A DNA stretch of 64,000 nt, taken from assembly GCF_000482705.1 (NCBI RefSeq), contig NZ_AXWO01000002.1, positions 1 through 64,000 of the forward strand, read 5' to 3'. Below are positions 51,658 through 60,098 of the stretch, in pieces. Position 1 is the stretch's first letter. Each line of letters starts with the position of its first letter. The stretch is from Glycomyces arizonensis DSM 44726. GTDB lineage: Bacteria > Actinomycetota > Actinomycetes > Mycobacteriales > Micromonosporaceae. Made by a program: the position numbers and the translations under genes. Below the pieces are notes generated by a model that was given only the letters and a program-made list of their open reading frames with translations, was not told the origin of the DNA and made no database searches.

Positions 51658-52176
51658 CTAGATGTCGAGGTCCTCCACCGGAGGAGCGTCGCCGCTGGCG
51701 GCGACCATCTCGTAGAGCTCGGCGGGGATCTTCTCCTTGAGCTCCTCAAGGGTGTCGACGACCTCAAGGGAGCCCTCTTCGGGTCCGATGGCCCACGTCT
51801 GCTCGCCGAGGCCGAGCTTGCGCTTCCAGCCGACCTCGCTGCCCTCGTGCTTGACGTCCGGCGTGCGCTCGATGTGGATCACGAACTTGCCGGTGCGCGA
51901 GCGGTAGACCCGGTAGATCTCGGCGCGGTTGCCGTCGCTCCAGCCGCCTTCGGCGAGCTTGACGCCGACGAACCGCTGGCGGCGGCGTTTGCGCGCCGGG
52001 CCGTAGCCGACCTTCAGGGTGATCTCGTCATAGCCCGCGAGGCGCCCCTCTTCGGCGTCGACGTACTTGCGCAGGGCCGTCGAGATGGCCTTGGACAGGT
52101 TGCCGCCGGCGAGCTCCTGCGCGCGGGTGTAGAGCGGCAGGTCCTTGTCGGAAACGTAGATCGTCTTGTTCGGCAT
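51658..52176 (-). CDS. EXLDI-family protein with ribbon-helix-helix-like N-terminus
   Basis: This 172-residue protein ends PPVEDLDI, the E-x-L-D-I tail that names this actinobacterial family. The first 40 residues (KTIYVSDKDLPLYTRAQELA, then NLSKAISTALRKYV) look like a ribbon-helix-helix DNA-binding unit; the middle is beta-rich with a basic patch (GYGPARKRRRQRF). Family members often lie beside DrrA-type ABC genes, as here. It is probably an autorepressor acting on the palindrome at 52213-52237. GAGGAGG is 13 nt from the ATG and only 5 nt from an out-of-frame ATG at 52184. Confidence 0.85.
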   Translation of the reverse strand: MPNKTIYVSDKDLPLYTRAQELAGGNLSKAISTALRKYVDAEEGRLAGYDEITLKVGYGPARKRRRQRFVGVKLAEGGWSDGNRAEIYRVYRSRTGKFVIHIERTPDVKHEGSEVGWKRKLGLGEQTWAIGPEEGSLEVVDTLEELKEKIPAELYEMVAASGDAPPVEDLDI

Positions 52177-52212
52177 GACGGCATCTTAACCTCCTCTGCC
52201 GTCTCACTATAA

Positions 52213-52237
52213 GTATACGTATATCATATACGTATAC
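52213..52237. promoter_or_regulatory. 25-bp palindromic operator upstream of the EXLDI gene
   Basis: Perfect 11-bp arms GTATACGTATA and TATACGTATAC flank TCA. On the minus strand it overlaps a -10 candidate TATACT (52212-52217). This AT-rich dyad in a GC-rich genome fits a ribbon-helix-helix repressor binding its own promoter. Confidence 0.75.
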
Positions 52238-52270
52238 GTTGAGCGGGTGCAAGTCCCGGGGCGTGAAAAC

Positions 52271-52309
52271 GGCCGGGCGGCCACCGCGTCACGCGGTGGC
52301 CGCCCGGCC
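52271..52309 (-). terminator. Strong terminator after the Spo0M gene
   Basis: Arms GGCCGGGCGGCCACCGCG and its complement pair perfectly over 18 bp with loop TCA. On the minus strand the stem is followed by GTTTTC, giving a Rho-independent terminator for the gene ending at 52379. Confidence 0.8.
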
Positions 52310-52315
52310 AATGTC

Positions 52316-52364
52316 AATTATAGGTTATAGCCTATATGACTGCCTTTTAGGTTATAGGTTATAA
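52316..52364. repeat. AT-rich GGTTATA repeats between Spo0M stop and terminator
   Basis: GGTTATA occurs at 52323-52329, 52350-52356 and 52357-52363, and inverted (TATAGCC) at 52326-52332. The segment TATAGGTTATAGCCTATA is nearly palindromic. It lies inside the transcribed 3' tail of the Spo0M gene. The function is unknown. Confidence 0.5.
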
Positions 52365-52378
52365 CACGGGCTTCGCGG

Positions 52379-53146
52379 TCAGATGCCCTTGCGCTGGATG
52401 AGCTGCTCCAGTTGGGCGCGGACCGCTTCGGTGGCGTCGCTGCCGTCGTCGGTGGCGATGCCGAAGCGCACGAAGCGGTTGTGGTCGGGGGTGAGCAGGC
52501 CGCCCGGGTTGTCGGTCTGGAGGATCACATCGGTGTTCGACTGGCTCGCCACGAACGTCACCTCGACCTCCTTGAGCTTGTCGGCGAACTCGCCGGTGGC
52601 CCAGTACTCGACCTCCTGGTAGAACGGCATGTGCGATCCCGCGATCGTGCCCTTCTCCAAGTCGGCGGACTGGAACACGAAGCCCAGGCCCTCCAGCGCG
52701 TCCATCACCGCGGTCTGCACCGGCAGCGGCTCGATCGTCAGCTCGTCCATGTCGCCCTTGTCGAAGGCGTTGTCGAGCGCGAGCTTGGTGGACACGCCCA
52801 GTTTCATCCCCGGCAGCGGGCGCCCGGCCACGGTGCTCAGCGGCGTCTCCCACGGCACGGCGGCCTCGAAGTCGATGGAGTGGCCGGTCCCGGGCGCGAG
52901 ATTGAACGGGCCGGAGACCTGCGCGGAGAAGAAGTCCGTGGTGAACGTCTTCTCCTCGCCCTTCGAGTCGTCCTCGACGACGGCGGTGTACTCGATCTCG
53001 ATGCCCTCGACCTTCCCGGCCACCTCACCGCCGGTGAACGACACCGAGCCCTGGAGCGTCCCACCGGGAGTGACGTGGAGGTTGGTCAAAGCGGTGTCGA
53101 CGGAGACTCCAACTCCGAAGACGGACTTGACAATATTGAACACCAC
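52379..53146 (-). CDS. Spo0M-like arrestin-fold protein
   Basis: This is a 255-residue protein of the Spo0M family (arrestin-like beta-sandwich), known in Bacillus as a regulator of sporulation entry. It starts VFNIVKSVFGVGVSVDTALT and has the family blocks GGTLQGSVSFTGGEVAGKVE, NLAPGTGHSIDFEAAVPWET and HMPFYQEVEYWATGEF. The second half (LKEVEVTFVASQSNTDVILQ, then DHNRFVRFGIATDD) carries the usual acidic stretch. Its exact role in actinobacteria is not established. Confidence 0.9.
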   Translation of the reverse strand: MVFNIVKSVFGVGVSVDTALTNLHVTPGGTLQGSVSFTGGEVAGKVEGIEIEYTAVVEDDSKGEEKTFTTDFFSAQVSGPFNLAPGTGHSIDFEAAVPWETPLSTVAGRPLPGMKLGVSTKLALDNAFDKGDMDELTIEPLPVQTAVMDALEGLGFVFQSADLEKGTIAGSHMPFYQEVEYWATGEFADKLKEVEVTFVASQSNTDVILQTDNPGGLLTPDHNRFVRFGIATDDGSDATEAVRAQLEQLIQRKGI

Positions 53147-53213
53147 TGGGGCGAGTCCTTTCCGGGAGGATATTAGGGGGAGTTGCTCAATCGGGTAGCT
53201 GAATCGTATCGCG

Positions 53214-54506
53214 CTAGCTGGCAGCGCGCATCACTACCGGCACCGCCGGGTCGCCGGGAGACAGTTTCAGTCCCTCCCAAGGGATCGAGATCAAACGCTG
53301 GCGGAGCAGCTCCCGCGACTCGTCGAGGCTCGGCTGCTCCACCGGCTCGCCGCCGCGGAACAGCGGCGTCTGGAGGCGCTTGTCGCCGGGCATCGACTCC
53401 GGCTCGCCCTGCGAGACGACGACCTCCTCGACGGCCGTCCCGGTCGGCTTGTGCCGCCTGACGGCGGTCTTGCGCCCGCCCGTGGTGCCCTTGTGCTCCG
53501 AGCGCTTCGCCACCGGGCGACCCTCCACTTCGACCAGTTTGTACACCAGCTGCGCCGTCGGCGCGCCCGAGCCGACCACCACCGCCGTCCCGGCCCCGTA
53601 GATGTCCACCGGCGCGGCGGCCAGCGCCGCGATCGAGTACTCGTCGAGGTCGCCGGAGACGACGATCTTGGTGTCCACCGCGCCCAGCTCGTCGAGCAGC
53701 TCGCGGGCGCTGGTCGCCATGACGTCCAGATCGCCCGAGTCGATCCGGATCGACCGGAGCCGGGGACCGGCGACGGCGATGGCGTTGCGGATGCCCTGTG
53801 TGATGTCATACGTGTCGACCAGCAGGGTCGTGTCGGTGCCGAACGTCGCGATCTGCGCCTCGAACGCATCCACTTCGGAGGAGTGCAGGAGTGTGAAGGC
53901 GTGCGCGCTGGTGCCCGCCGTGGGCACCCCGTAGCGACGCCCGGCCTCCAGATTGGACGTCGAGGCGAAGCCCGCGAGGTAGGCCGCGCGGGAGGCGGCG
54001 ATGGCGGCGGCCTCGTGCGTGCGCCGCGAGCCCATCTCCAGGATGGGACGTCCGCGCGCGGCGGTGACCATGCGGGCCGCGGCCGAGGCCACGGCCGAGT
54101 CGTGGTTGAGGATCGACAGCGTCAGCGTCTCCAGGAGCACGCACTCGGCGAAGGTGCCCGTGACGGTCACGATCGGCGAGCCGGGGAAGTACAGCTCGCC
54201 TTCGGCGTAGACGTCGATGTCGCCGCCGAAGCGGTAGTCGGCCAGCCAGGCGGCCGTGGACTCGCTGATGACCTGATGCGAGGTGAGGTCGGCGAGCGTC
54301 GCCTCGTCGAAGCGGAACCGGCCGATCGCCTCGCCGAGGCGCCCGATCCCGGCGACCACGCCGTAGCGGCGGCCGGTGGGCAGGCGGCGGCCGAACACCT
54401 CGAACACGCAGGGGCGGTCGGCGGTGCCGTCGCGCAGGGAGGCCTCGAGCATCGTGTACTCGTAGTGGTCGGTGTACAGGGGTGTGCGGGGGAGCGTGAC
54501 GGACAT
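53214..54506 (-). CDS. pncB: Nicotinate phosphoribosyltransferase
   Basis: This 430-residue enzyme joins nicotinate to PRPP, with ATP hydrolysis, in NAD salvage. Family blocks are LYTDHYEYTMLEASLRDGTA, YFPGSPIVTVTGTFAECVLL, GSRRTHEAAAIAASRAAYLA, the phosphorylated-His region VPTAGTSAHAFTLLHSSEVD, LLVDTYDITQGIRNA and IRIDSGDLDVMA. ATG 54506 has no Shine-Dalgarno site. A TAGGCT box ends eight bases before it, so the transcript is probably leaderless. It is divergent from an MFS gene. Confidence 0.93.
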   Translation of the reverse strand: MSVTLPRTPLYTDHYEYTMLEASLRDGTADRPCVFEVFGRRLPTGRRYGVVAGIGRLGEAIGRFRFDEATLADLTSHQVISESTAAWLADYRFGGDIDVYAEGELYFPGSPIVTVTGTFAECVLLETLTLSILNHDSAVASAAARMVTAARGRPILEMGSRRTHEAAAIAASRAAYLAGFASTSNLEAGRRYGVPTAGTSAHAFTLLHSSEVDAFEAQIATFGTDTTLLVDTYDITQGIRNAIAVAGPRLRSIRIDSGDLDVMATSARELLDELGAVDTKIVVSGDLDEYSIAALAAAPVDIYGAGTAVVVGSGAPTAQLVYKLVEVEGRPVAKRSEHKGTTGGRKTAVRRHKPTGTAVEEVVVSQGEPESMPGDKRLQTPLFRGGEPVEQPSLDESRELLRQRLISIPWEGLKLSPGDPAVPVVMRAAS

Positions 54507-54686
54507 GCGAACGAGCCTAATGCACGAGTGCGGCTCATGCCTTTCCATCGCCGCGCCTGTCCGAAGGGTGCCCGAGTGCCCGTCATGGCATGCCCAGGGC
54601 GGAGCGCTCCGGGGCCGGGCCTACGCTGGAAAAGGCTTTCCCTAACCGGCCGGCCAGTCGACCCGACTCCCCCCAAGGAGCGCCCC

Positions 54687-55952
54687 GTGATCGCCCGCAC
54701 CGCCGAGCCGAAGTTCTCCGGTCCGCGCATGGTCGTCATCGCGACCCTCGCCATGGGCCTGACCGCGCCCGGCCAGACCGCCTCCATCTCGGTCTTCATC
54801 GACCCGATGATCGCCGACCTCGGCATCGGCCGCACCGCCGTCTCCGCCGCCTACATGGTCGGGACGCTCGCCGGTGCGTTCGCGCTGCCGTGGGTCGGCA
54901 GAGCAGTCGACTTGTACGGGGTGCGGCGCGTCATGTCCGTCGTCGTCGCCGCCTTCGGCTCGGCCTGCGTCGGGCTGTCCTTCGCCCAGAACCTCGCCGA
55001 ACTCGCGCTCGGCTTCATCGGCATCCGCATGCTCGGCCAGGGCGCGCTCGGCCTGTGCGCGGCCACGCTCGTCTCCCGCTGGTACGCCAAGCGCCGCGGC
55101 CAGGTGGTGAGCATCCAGATCGCGGTCGGCGGCGGCATCATCGCGCTCTCCCCGGTGCCGCTCGAACGGCTCATCGCCGCGTTCGACTGGCGCACCGCGA
55201 TGCTCGTCGAGGCCGCCGTCGTCATCGTCGTCCTGCTCCCCGCGGCCCTCATATGGGCCCGCAGCCGCCCCGCCGACCTCGGCCAGTTCGTCGACGGCGA
55301 CCCCGCCAACGGCGGCAGGTCCCGCGCCGAGCACGGCGCCGACCGCGCCGAGGCGGTGCGCCAGCCGTTCTTCTGGGTCCTGGTGGGCGTCTTCGCCACC
55401 GCCGGGTTCTTCAACGCCGCCATCGGCTTCCATCTCATCGCCCTCCTCGGCGAGCGCGGCCTGTCGGCCACCGAGGCCGCCGCGAACTTCCTGCCGCAGG
55501 CGATCGCCGGGACCGCCGCCACCCTCCTGGTCGGCTCCGTCATCGACCGGGCCAGTCCGCGGCTGGTCATCGCCGTCGCGATGCTCGCCTTCGCCGCCGC
55601 CTTCGTCTGGGGCACCGTCGCCGAGCCGGGCTGGTCGGCCGTGTGCTTCGGCGTCGTCTTCGGCGGATGCGGCAACGCCCTGCGCGCCATCGAGAACGGG
55701 ATCACACCGCAGCTGTTCGGCACCGCCCACATCGGCGCCCTCCGCGGCGTCGTCTCCGGCGTGACCATCACCTGCAGCGCCTTCGCGCCGCTTATCTACT
55801 CGCTGTCCTACGCCTGGACCGGCTCGTTCTCCCTGGTGCTGCGGCTGTCGGCGCTGGTGCCGCTCGCCGTCGCGGTCGCCGCGCTCATCGCCCCGCTGCC
55901 GCGCCTCCGCCACGGCGCCGAACGCGAACCGGAGGCGCGTCTCACGAGCTGA
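54687..55952 (+). CDS. MFS transporter
   Basis: This is a 421-residue, 12-helix major facilitator with the cytoplasmic-loop motif LAGAFALPWVGRAVDLYGVR and MLGQGALGLCAATLVSRWYA followed by KRRGQVVSIQIA, the pattern of oxalate/formate- and monocarboxylate-type members. The C-terminal half has RASPRLVIAVAML and GGCGNALRAIENGITPQLFG. The substrate is unknown. AAGGAG precedes GTG 54687; the long open frame upstream is antisense to pncB. Confidence 0.85.
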   Translation: MIARTAEPKFSGPRMVVIATLAMGLTAPGQTASISVFIDPMIADLGIGRTAVSAAYMVGTLAGAFALPWVGRAVDLYGVRRVMSVVVAAFGSACVGLSFAQNLAELALGFIGIRMLGQGALGLCAATLVSRWYAKRRGQVVSIQIAVGGGIIALSPVPLERLIAAFDWRTAMLVEAAVVIVVLLPAALIWARSRPADLGQFVDGDPANGGRSRAEHGADRAEAVRQPFFWVLVGVFATAGFFNAAIGFHLIALLGERGLSATEAAANFLPQAIAGTAATLLVGSVIDRASPRLVIAVAMLAFAAAFVWGTVAEPGWSAVCFGVVFGGCGNALRAIENGITPQLFGTAHIGALRGVVSGVTITCSAFAPLIYSLSYAWTGSFSLVLRLSALVPLAVAVAALIAPLPRLRHGAEREPEARLTS

Positions 55953-55996
55953 GCGAGGGCGGTCGACGGGCCGGTGCCGCGTGTACGCTTGTCGGC

Positions 55997-56479
55997 GTGT
56001 TGCGGATAGCGCATGAACTGGTCGAGGCGATGGTCGCCCACGCCCGGGCGGACCACCCGGACGAGGCGTGCGGACTCATCGCCGGCCCCGAGGGCACGGG
56101 AGAGCCGAGAAGGCACGTCCCGATGACCAACGCCGCCCGCTCCACGACCTTCTACGAGTTCGACGCCGAAGAGTGGAAGCGCGTCTACGACGAGATGTGG
56201 GAAGCCGACGAGGAAGTCGTCGTGAGCTACCACTCCCACACCGCCACCGAGGCCCGCCCGTCGCGCTCGGACACCGCGATCGCCTCCGAGATGGGCCTCC
56301 CGCAGGCGCACTACGTGCTCGTGACCACCCGCGACCCCGAGGTCGCCGAGGTCCGGTCGTTCCGCATCGCCGACGGCGAGGTCGCCGAGGAGCCCATCGA
56401 GGTGCTCGGTGCCCCTGACGCGGTGCAGACGTACAAGTTCGCGCACAGCCCCGACTCGACCGTCTACGACTGTCACTGA
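55997..56479 (+). CDS. mec: CysO-cysteine peptidase (JAMM metalloprotease)
   Basis: This 160-residue zinc peptidase releases cysteine from the C-terminus of the sulfur-carrier protein CysO. The JAMM motif is complete: Glu23, then His79-x-His81 with Ser89 and Asp92 in SYHSHTATEARPSRSD. It is the first of three genes in the order mec-cysO-cysM, the same set as in mycobacteria. The GTG start has a TACGCT box about 7 bases upstream, so the mRNA is probably leaderless. Confidence 0.9.
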   Translation: MLRIAHELVEAMVAHARADHPDEACGLIAGPEGTGEPRRHVPMTNAARSTTFYEFDAEEWKRVYDEMWEADEEVVVSYHSHTATEARPSRSDTAIASEMGLPQAHYVLVTTRDPEVAEVRSFRIADGEVAEEPIEVLGAPDAVQTYKFAHSPDSTVYDCH

Positions 56480-56546
56480 ACCGCCGCCGCAGCCCCCTGC
56501 GGCGAGACGAGTCTGCCGTTTTCCCATGATCGAAGAAGGAATCTCC

Positions 56547-56825
56547 ATGTCTGTCGAAGTCCGCGTCCCCACCATCCTGCGCAGCCACACCGGCGGCCAG
56601 AAGCTCGTCTCCGGCTCCGGCGAGACGCTCGCCGAGCTGTTCGACGACCTCGACGCCGCCCACAGCGGCCTCAAGGCCCGCATCGTCACCGACGAGGGCA
56701 ACCTGCACCGCTTCGTCAACGTCTACGTCAACGACGAGGACGTCCGCTTCATCGGCGGCCTCGAGGCGAAGCTGTCCGACGGCGACTCGGTCACGATCCT
56801 GCCCGCCGTCGCGGGCGGCATGTAG
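56547..56825 (+). CDS. cysO: MoaD/ThiS-family sulfur carrier for cysteine synthesis
   Basis: This 92-residue ubiquitin-fold protein carries thiocarboxylate sulfur to CysM. Family blocks are VRVPTILRSHTGGQKLVSGS, LHRFVNVYVNDEDVRFIGGL and GDSVTILPAVAGG. Normal CysO proteins end in the Gly-Gly that is thiocarboxylated. Here an extra Met follows (GGCATGTAG), so the protein ends AGGM and would need removal of one residue before activation. GAAGGA precedes ATG 56547. It lies between mec and cysM. Confidence 0.92.
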   Translation: MSVEVRVPTILRSHTGGQKLVSGSGETLAELFDDLDAAHSGLKARIVTDEGNLHRFVNVYVNDEDVRFIGGLEAKLSDGDSVTILPAVAGGM

Positions 56826-57911
<1,086 letters not shown>

Positions 57912-57936
57912 CGCTCCATCTTGCTAGCCTGGCCGC

Positions 57937-58332
57937 ATGAGTTCCGCCGAGCAGACCAGCACCCTCCTGTCAGGGACGGAAGCGGACATTCCGCGCCAGG
58001 GTGCGCCGCTCGGCGGCGCACCGGCCTCGCCGGACCCCACGTCCCGTGCGGACGAGCGGCCCCAGGTGCGGCTGCGGCGCCTGGCCGGGGTCGCCGTCTG
58101 GGCGCTCGCCCTGGTCCTGGCCGGGTCGGCCTCGGCGATCGTGGGCCTGTTCCACGTCTTCGGCGACGCGCCGTCTTGGTTCACCCCGGCGTTCATCACC
58201 ACCGGCGTGGTCGGGATGCTCCTGACGATGATGGCGTTCGCGACCCTGCGCTTCAAGGGCGTGCCGTGGATGTTCATGACCGCCGCGTCGGTGACGCTGC
58301 TGGCCGCGTTCGCGATGCTCTCCATGGCCTGA
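57937..58332 (+). CDS. Small membrane protein
   Basis: This is a 131-residue protein. The hydrophilic N-terminal 45 residues are rich in Pro, Ser and charged residues. They are followed by three predicted helices: [40 protein letters not shown] and [20 protein letters not shown]. No family is recognised. It lies 25 bp after cysM on the same strand and could be co-transcribed. Confidence 0.65.
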   Translation: MSSAEQTSTLLSGTEADIPRQGAPLGGAPASPDPTSRADERPQVRLRRLAGVAVWALALVLAGSASAIVGLFHVFGDAPSWFTPAFITTGVVGMLLTMMAFATLRFKGVPWMFMTAASVTLLAAFAMLSMA

Positions 58333-58385
58333 CCGGCCCCGCCGCCCCGAGCGGGACCCCGACACGAGACCGCCGCATATTTTAT

Positions 58386-58399
58386 GTGGCGAGCGCCAC
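58386..58399. promoter_or_regulatory. Palindrome upstream of murI
   Basis: GTGGCG-AG-CGCCAC is a perfect dyad, with a further GTGGCGAGG at 58423-58431. A TACGCT -10-like box lies at 58458-58463, just before murI. It may be an operator or part of a terminator for the preceding gene. Confidence 0.35.
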
Positions 58400-58471
58400 C
58401 ATGTCATTTTGGCGACATTCACGTGGCGAGGAGCGGCGCGACCCCCGTTTCCGGACGTACGCTCGGAGCCC

Positions 58472-59275
58472 ATGAATGACGCGCCCATCGGGATCTTCGA
58501 CTCCGGTGTCGGGGGCCTGACCGTCGCCCGAGCGGTCGCCGAGCAGCTGCCCGCCGAACGGCTGGTCTACGTCGGCGACACCGAGCACGTCCCGTACGGC
58601 CCCAGACCGATCGCCGAAGTCAGGAAGCTCACCCTCGACGCCTGCGACCACCTGGTCCGCCAGGAGGTCAAAGCGCTGGTGATCGCCTGCAACTCGGCGT
58701 CGGCGGCCAGCCTGGCCGACATCCGGGACCGCTACGACGTCCCGGTCGTCGAGGTCATCAGGCCCGCGGTCCGCCGCGCGCTCAAGACCACCAGGACCGG
58801 CCGGATCGGCGTGATCGGGACGGTGTCGACGATCTCCTCGGGGGCCTACCTCGACGCCTTCAACGCCGTACCGGACGTGAAGGTGACCGCGGTGGCCTGC
58901 CCGGCGTTCGTCGACTTCGTGGAACGGGGAGTGACAACCGGCCGACAGCTCCTGGGCCTGGCCCAGGGGTACCTTGAGCCGCTACAGCAGTCCGACGTCG
59001 ACACGGTCGTGTTGGGCTGCACCCACTACCCGCTGCTGTCGGGACTCATAGGACTGGTGATGGGAGAGGACGTGACGCTGGTGTCGTCCGCGAGCGAGAG
59101 CGCCCGCGAACTGTACCGCGTGCTGACCGAGCGCGACCTCCTCGCCGAGCGCGAGGGGCCCGCCGAGCACGCCTTCTACGCCACCGGGGACCCGGATGCC
59201 TTCACCCGCACCGCACGCCGCTTCCTGGGGAACCTGTTCCCGAACGCCGCGACGGCAGCACTGGACGAGGTGTGA
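58472..59275 (+). CDS. murI: Glutamate racemase
   Basis: This 267-residue enzyme converts L- to D-glutamate for peptidoglycan. Both catalytic cysteines are in context: [19 protein letters not shown] (Cys73) and [16 protein letters not shown]. The start [20 protein letters not shown] and [16 protein letters not shown] are diagnostic. ATG 58472 with GGAG five to ten bases upstream is used; the longer frame from 58409 overlaps the likely promoter. It is followed after 6 bp by an MBL-fold gene, an order also found in mycobacteria. Confidence 0.95.
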   Translation: MNDAPIGIFDSGVGGLTVARAVAEQLPAERLVYVGDTEHVPYGPRPIAEVRKLTLDACDHLVRQEVKALVIACNSASAASLADIRDRYDVPVVEVIRPAVRRALKTTRTGRIGVIGTVSTISSGAYLDAFNAVPDVKVTAVACPAFVDFVERGVTTGRQLLGLAQGYLEPLQQSDVDTVVLGCTHYPLLSGLIGLVMGEDVTLVSSASESARELYRVLTERDLLAEREGPAEHAFYATGDPDAFTRTARRFLGNLFPNAATAALDEV

Positions 59276-59281
59276 CCTGCC

Positions 59282-60040
59282 ATGAAACTGACTGTGATCG
59301 GATGCGCCGGCTCCTTTCCGGCACCCGATACGCCCTGCTCGGCTTACCTGGTGGAGGCCGGCGGCCAGCGGCTGCTGCTCGACTTCGGCACCGGCTCGCT
59401 CGGCGAGCTCCAGAAGTACCTCGACCCGCACCTGCTCGACGCGGTCATCATCACGCACCTCCACGCCGACCACTTCTTCGACGCGTGCGCCTACACCGTC
59501 ATGCGCCGCTACGCGCCCGCCGCGCCCGGCCACCCGATCCCGCTGTACGGGCCCACCGGCGTCGCCGAGCGCATCGTCGCCGCCTACGGCGGCCAGGGCG
59601 AGCTGTGCCACCCGTCGCTGCGCGACGTCTACGACTTCCGCGAACTCGAGCCCGGCACGTTCGAACTGGGGTCGATGACGATCACCGTCGACCGCGTCGC
59701 GCACCCGGTCGAGACGTTCGGCGTCCGCGTCGAGCACGCCGGGTCCTCATTGGCGTACTCGTCCGACACCGGGCCGTGCGAGGCCTTCGAGTCCCTCGCC
59801 GCCCATTGCGACGTGCTCCTGGCCGAGGCCTCCTACCTGGAGGGCCGCGAGAACCCGAAGGACGTCCACCTCACCGGCAAGGAGGCCGGCGACTACGCCA
59901 CCAAGGCCGGTGCCGGGCGCCTCCTCCTCACCCACCTGGTGGAGCCGTGGGGCTCGCGCGAGGTCACGCTCGCCGAGGCCAAGGGCGCCTACACCGGACC
60001 GGTCGAAGTGGTCAGGCCCGGCCAGGTCTACGAGTTCTGA
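59282..60040 (+). CDS. MBL-fold hydrolase, Rv1339-type (candidate cAMP phosphodiesterase)
   Basis: This is a 252-residue beta-lactamase-fold protein. Metal motif THLHADHFFD (His59, His61, Asp63, His64), VDRVAHPVETFGVRVEHAG, LAYSSDTGPCEAF and LLLTHLVEPWGSRE are those of the RNase Z-like branch. Immediate placement after murI matches Mycobacterium tuberculosis Rv1338-Rv1339. Rv1339 has been reported as an atypical cAMP phosphodiesterase, so the same activity is a reasonable but unproven guess. The usual rph gene does not follow here. Confidence 0.85.
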   Translation: MKLTVIGCAGSFPAPDTPCSAYLVEAGGQRLLLDFGTGSLGELQKYLDPHLLDAVIITHLHADHFFDACAYTVMRRYAPAAPGHPIPLYGPTGVAERIVAAYGGQGELCHPSLRDVYDFRELEPGTFELGSMTITVDRVAHPVETFGVRVEHAGSSLAYSSDTGPCEAFESLAAHCDVLLAEASYLEGRENPKDVHLTGKEAGDYATKAGAGRLLLTHLVEPWGSREVTLAEAKGAYTGPVEVVRPGQVYEF

Positions 60041-60098
60041 TACCCGCTTGGCACGTAATCGGGATGTCGGTGTTGCACCGGCGACCTAGTTTCAAAGG

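Noticed and set aside
49692-51767. Minus-strand open frame of 691 codons that would fuse ATPase and permease
   Set aside because: Only the last 261 residues are the permease. The upstream part is out of frame with the true ATPase, which has a full set of motifs in another frame.
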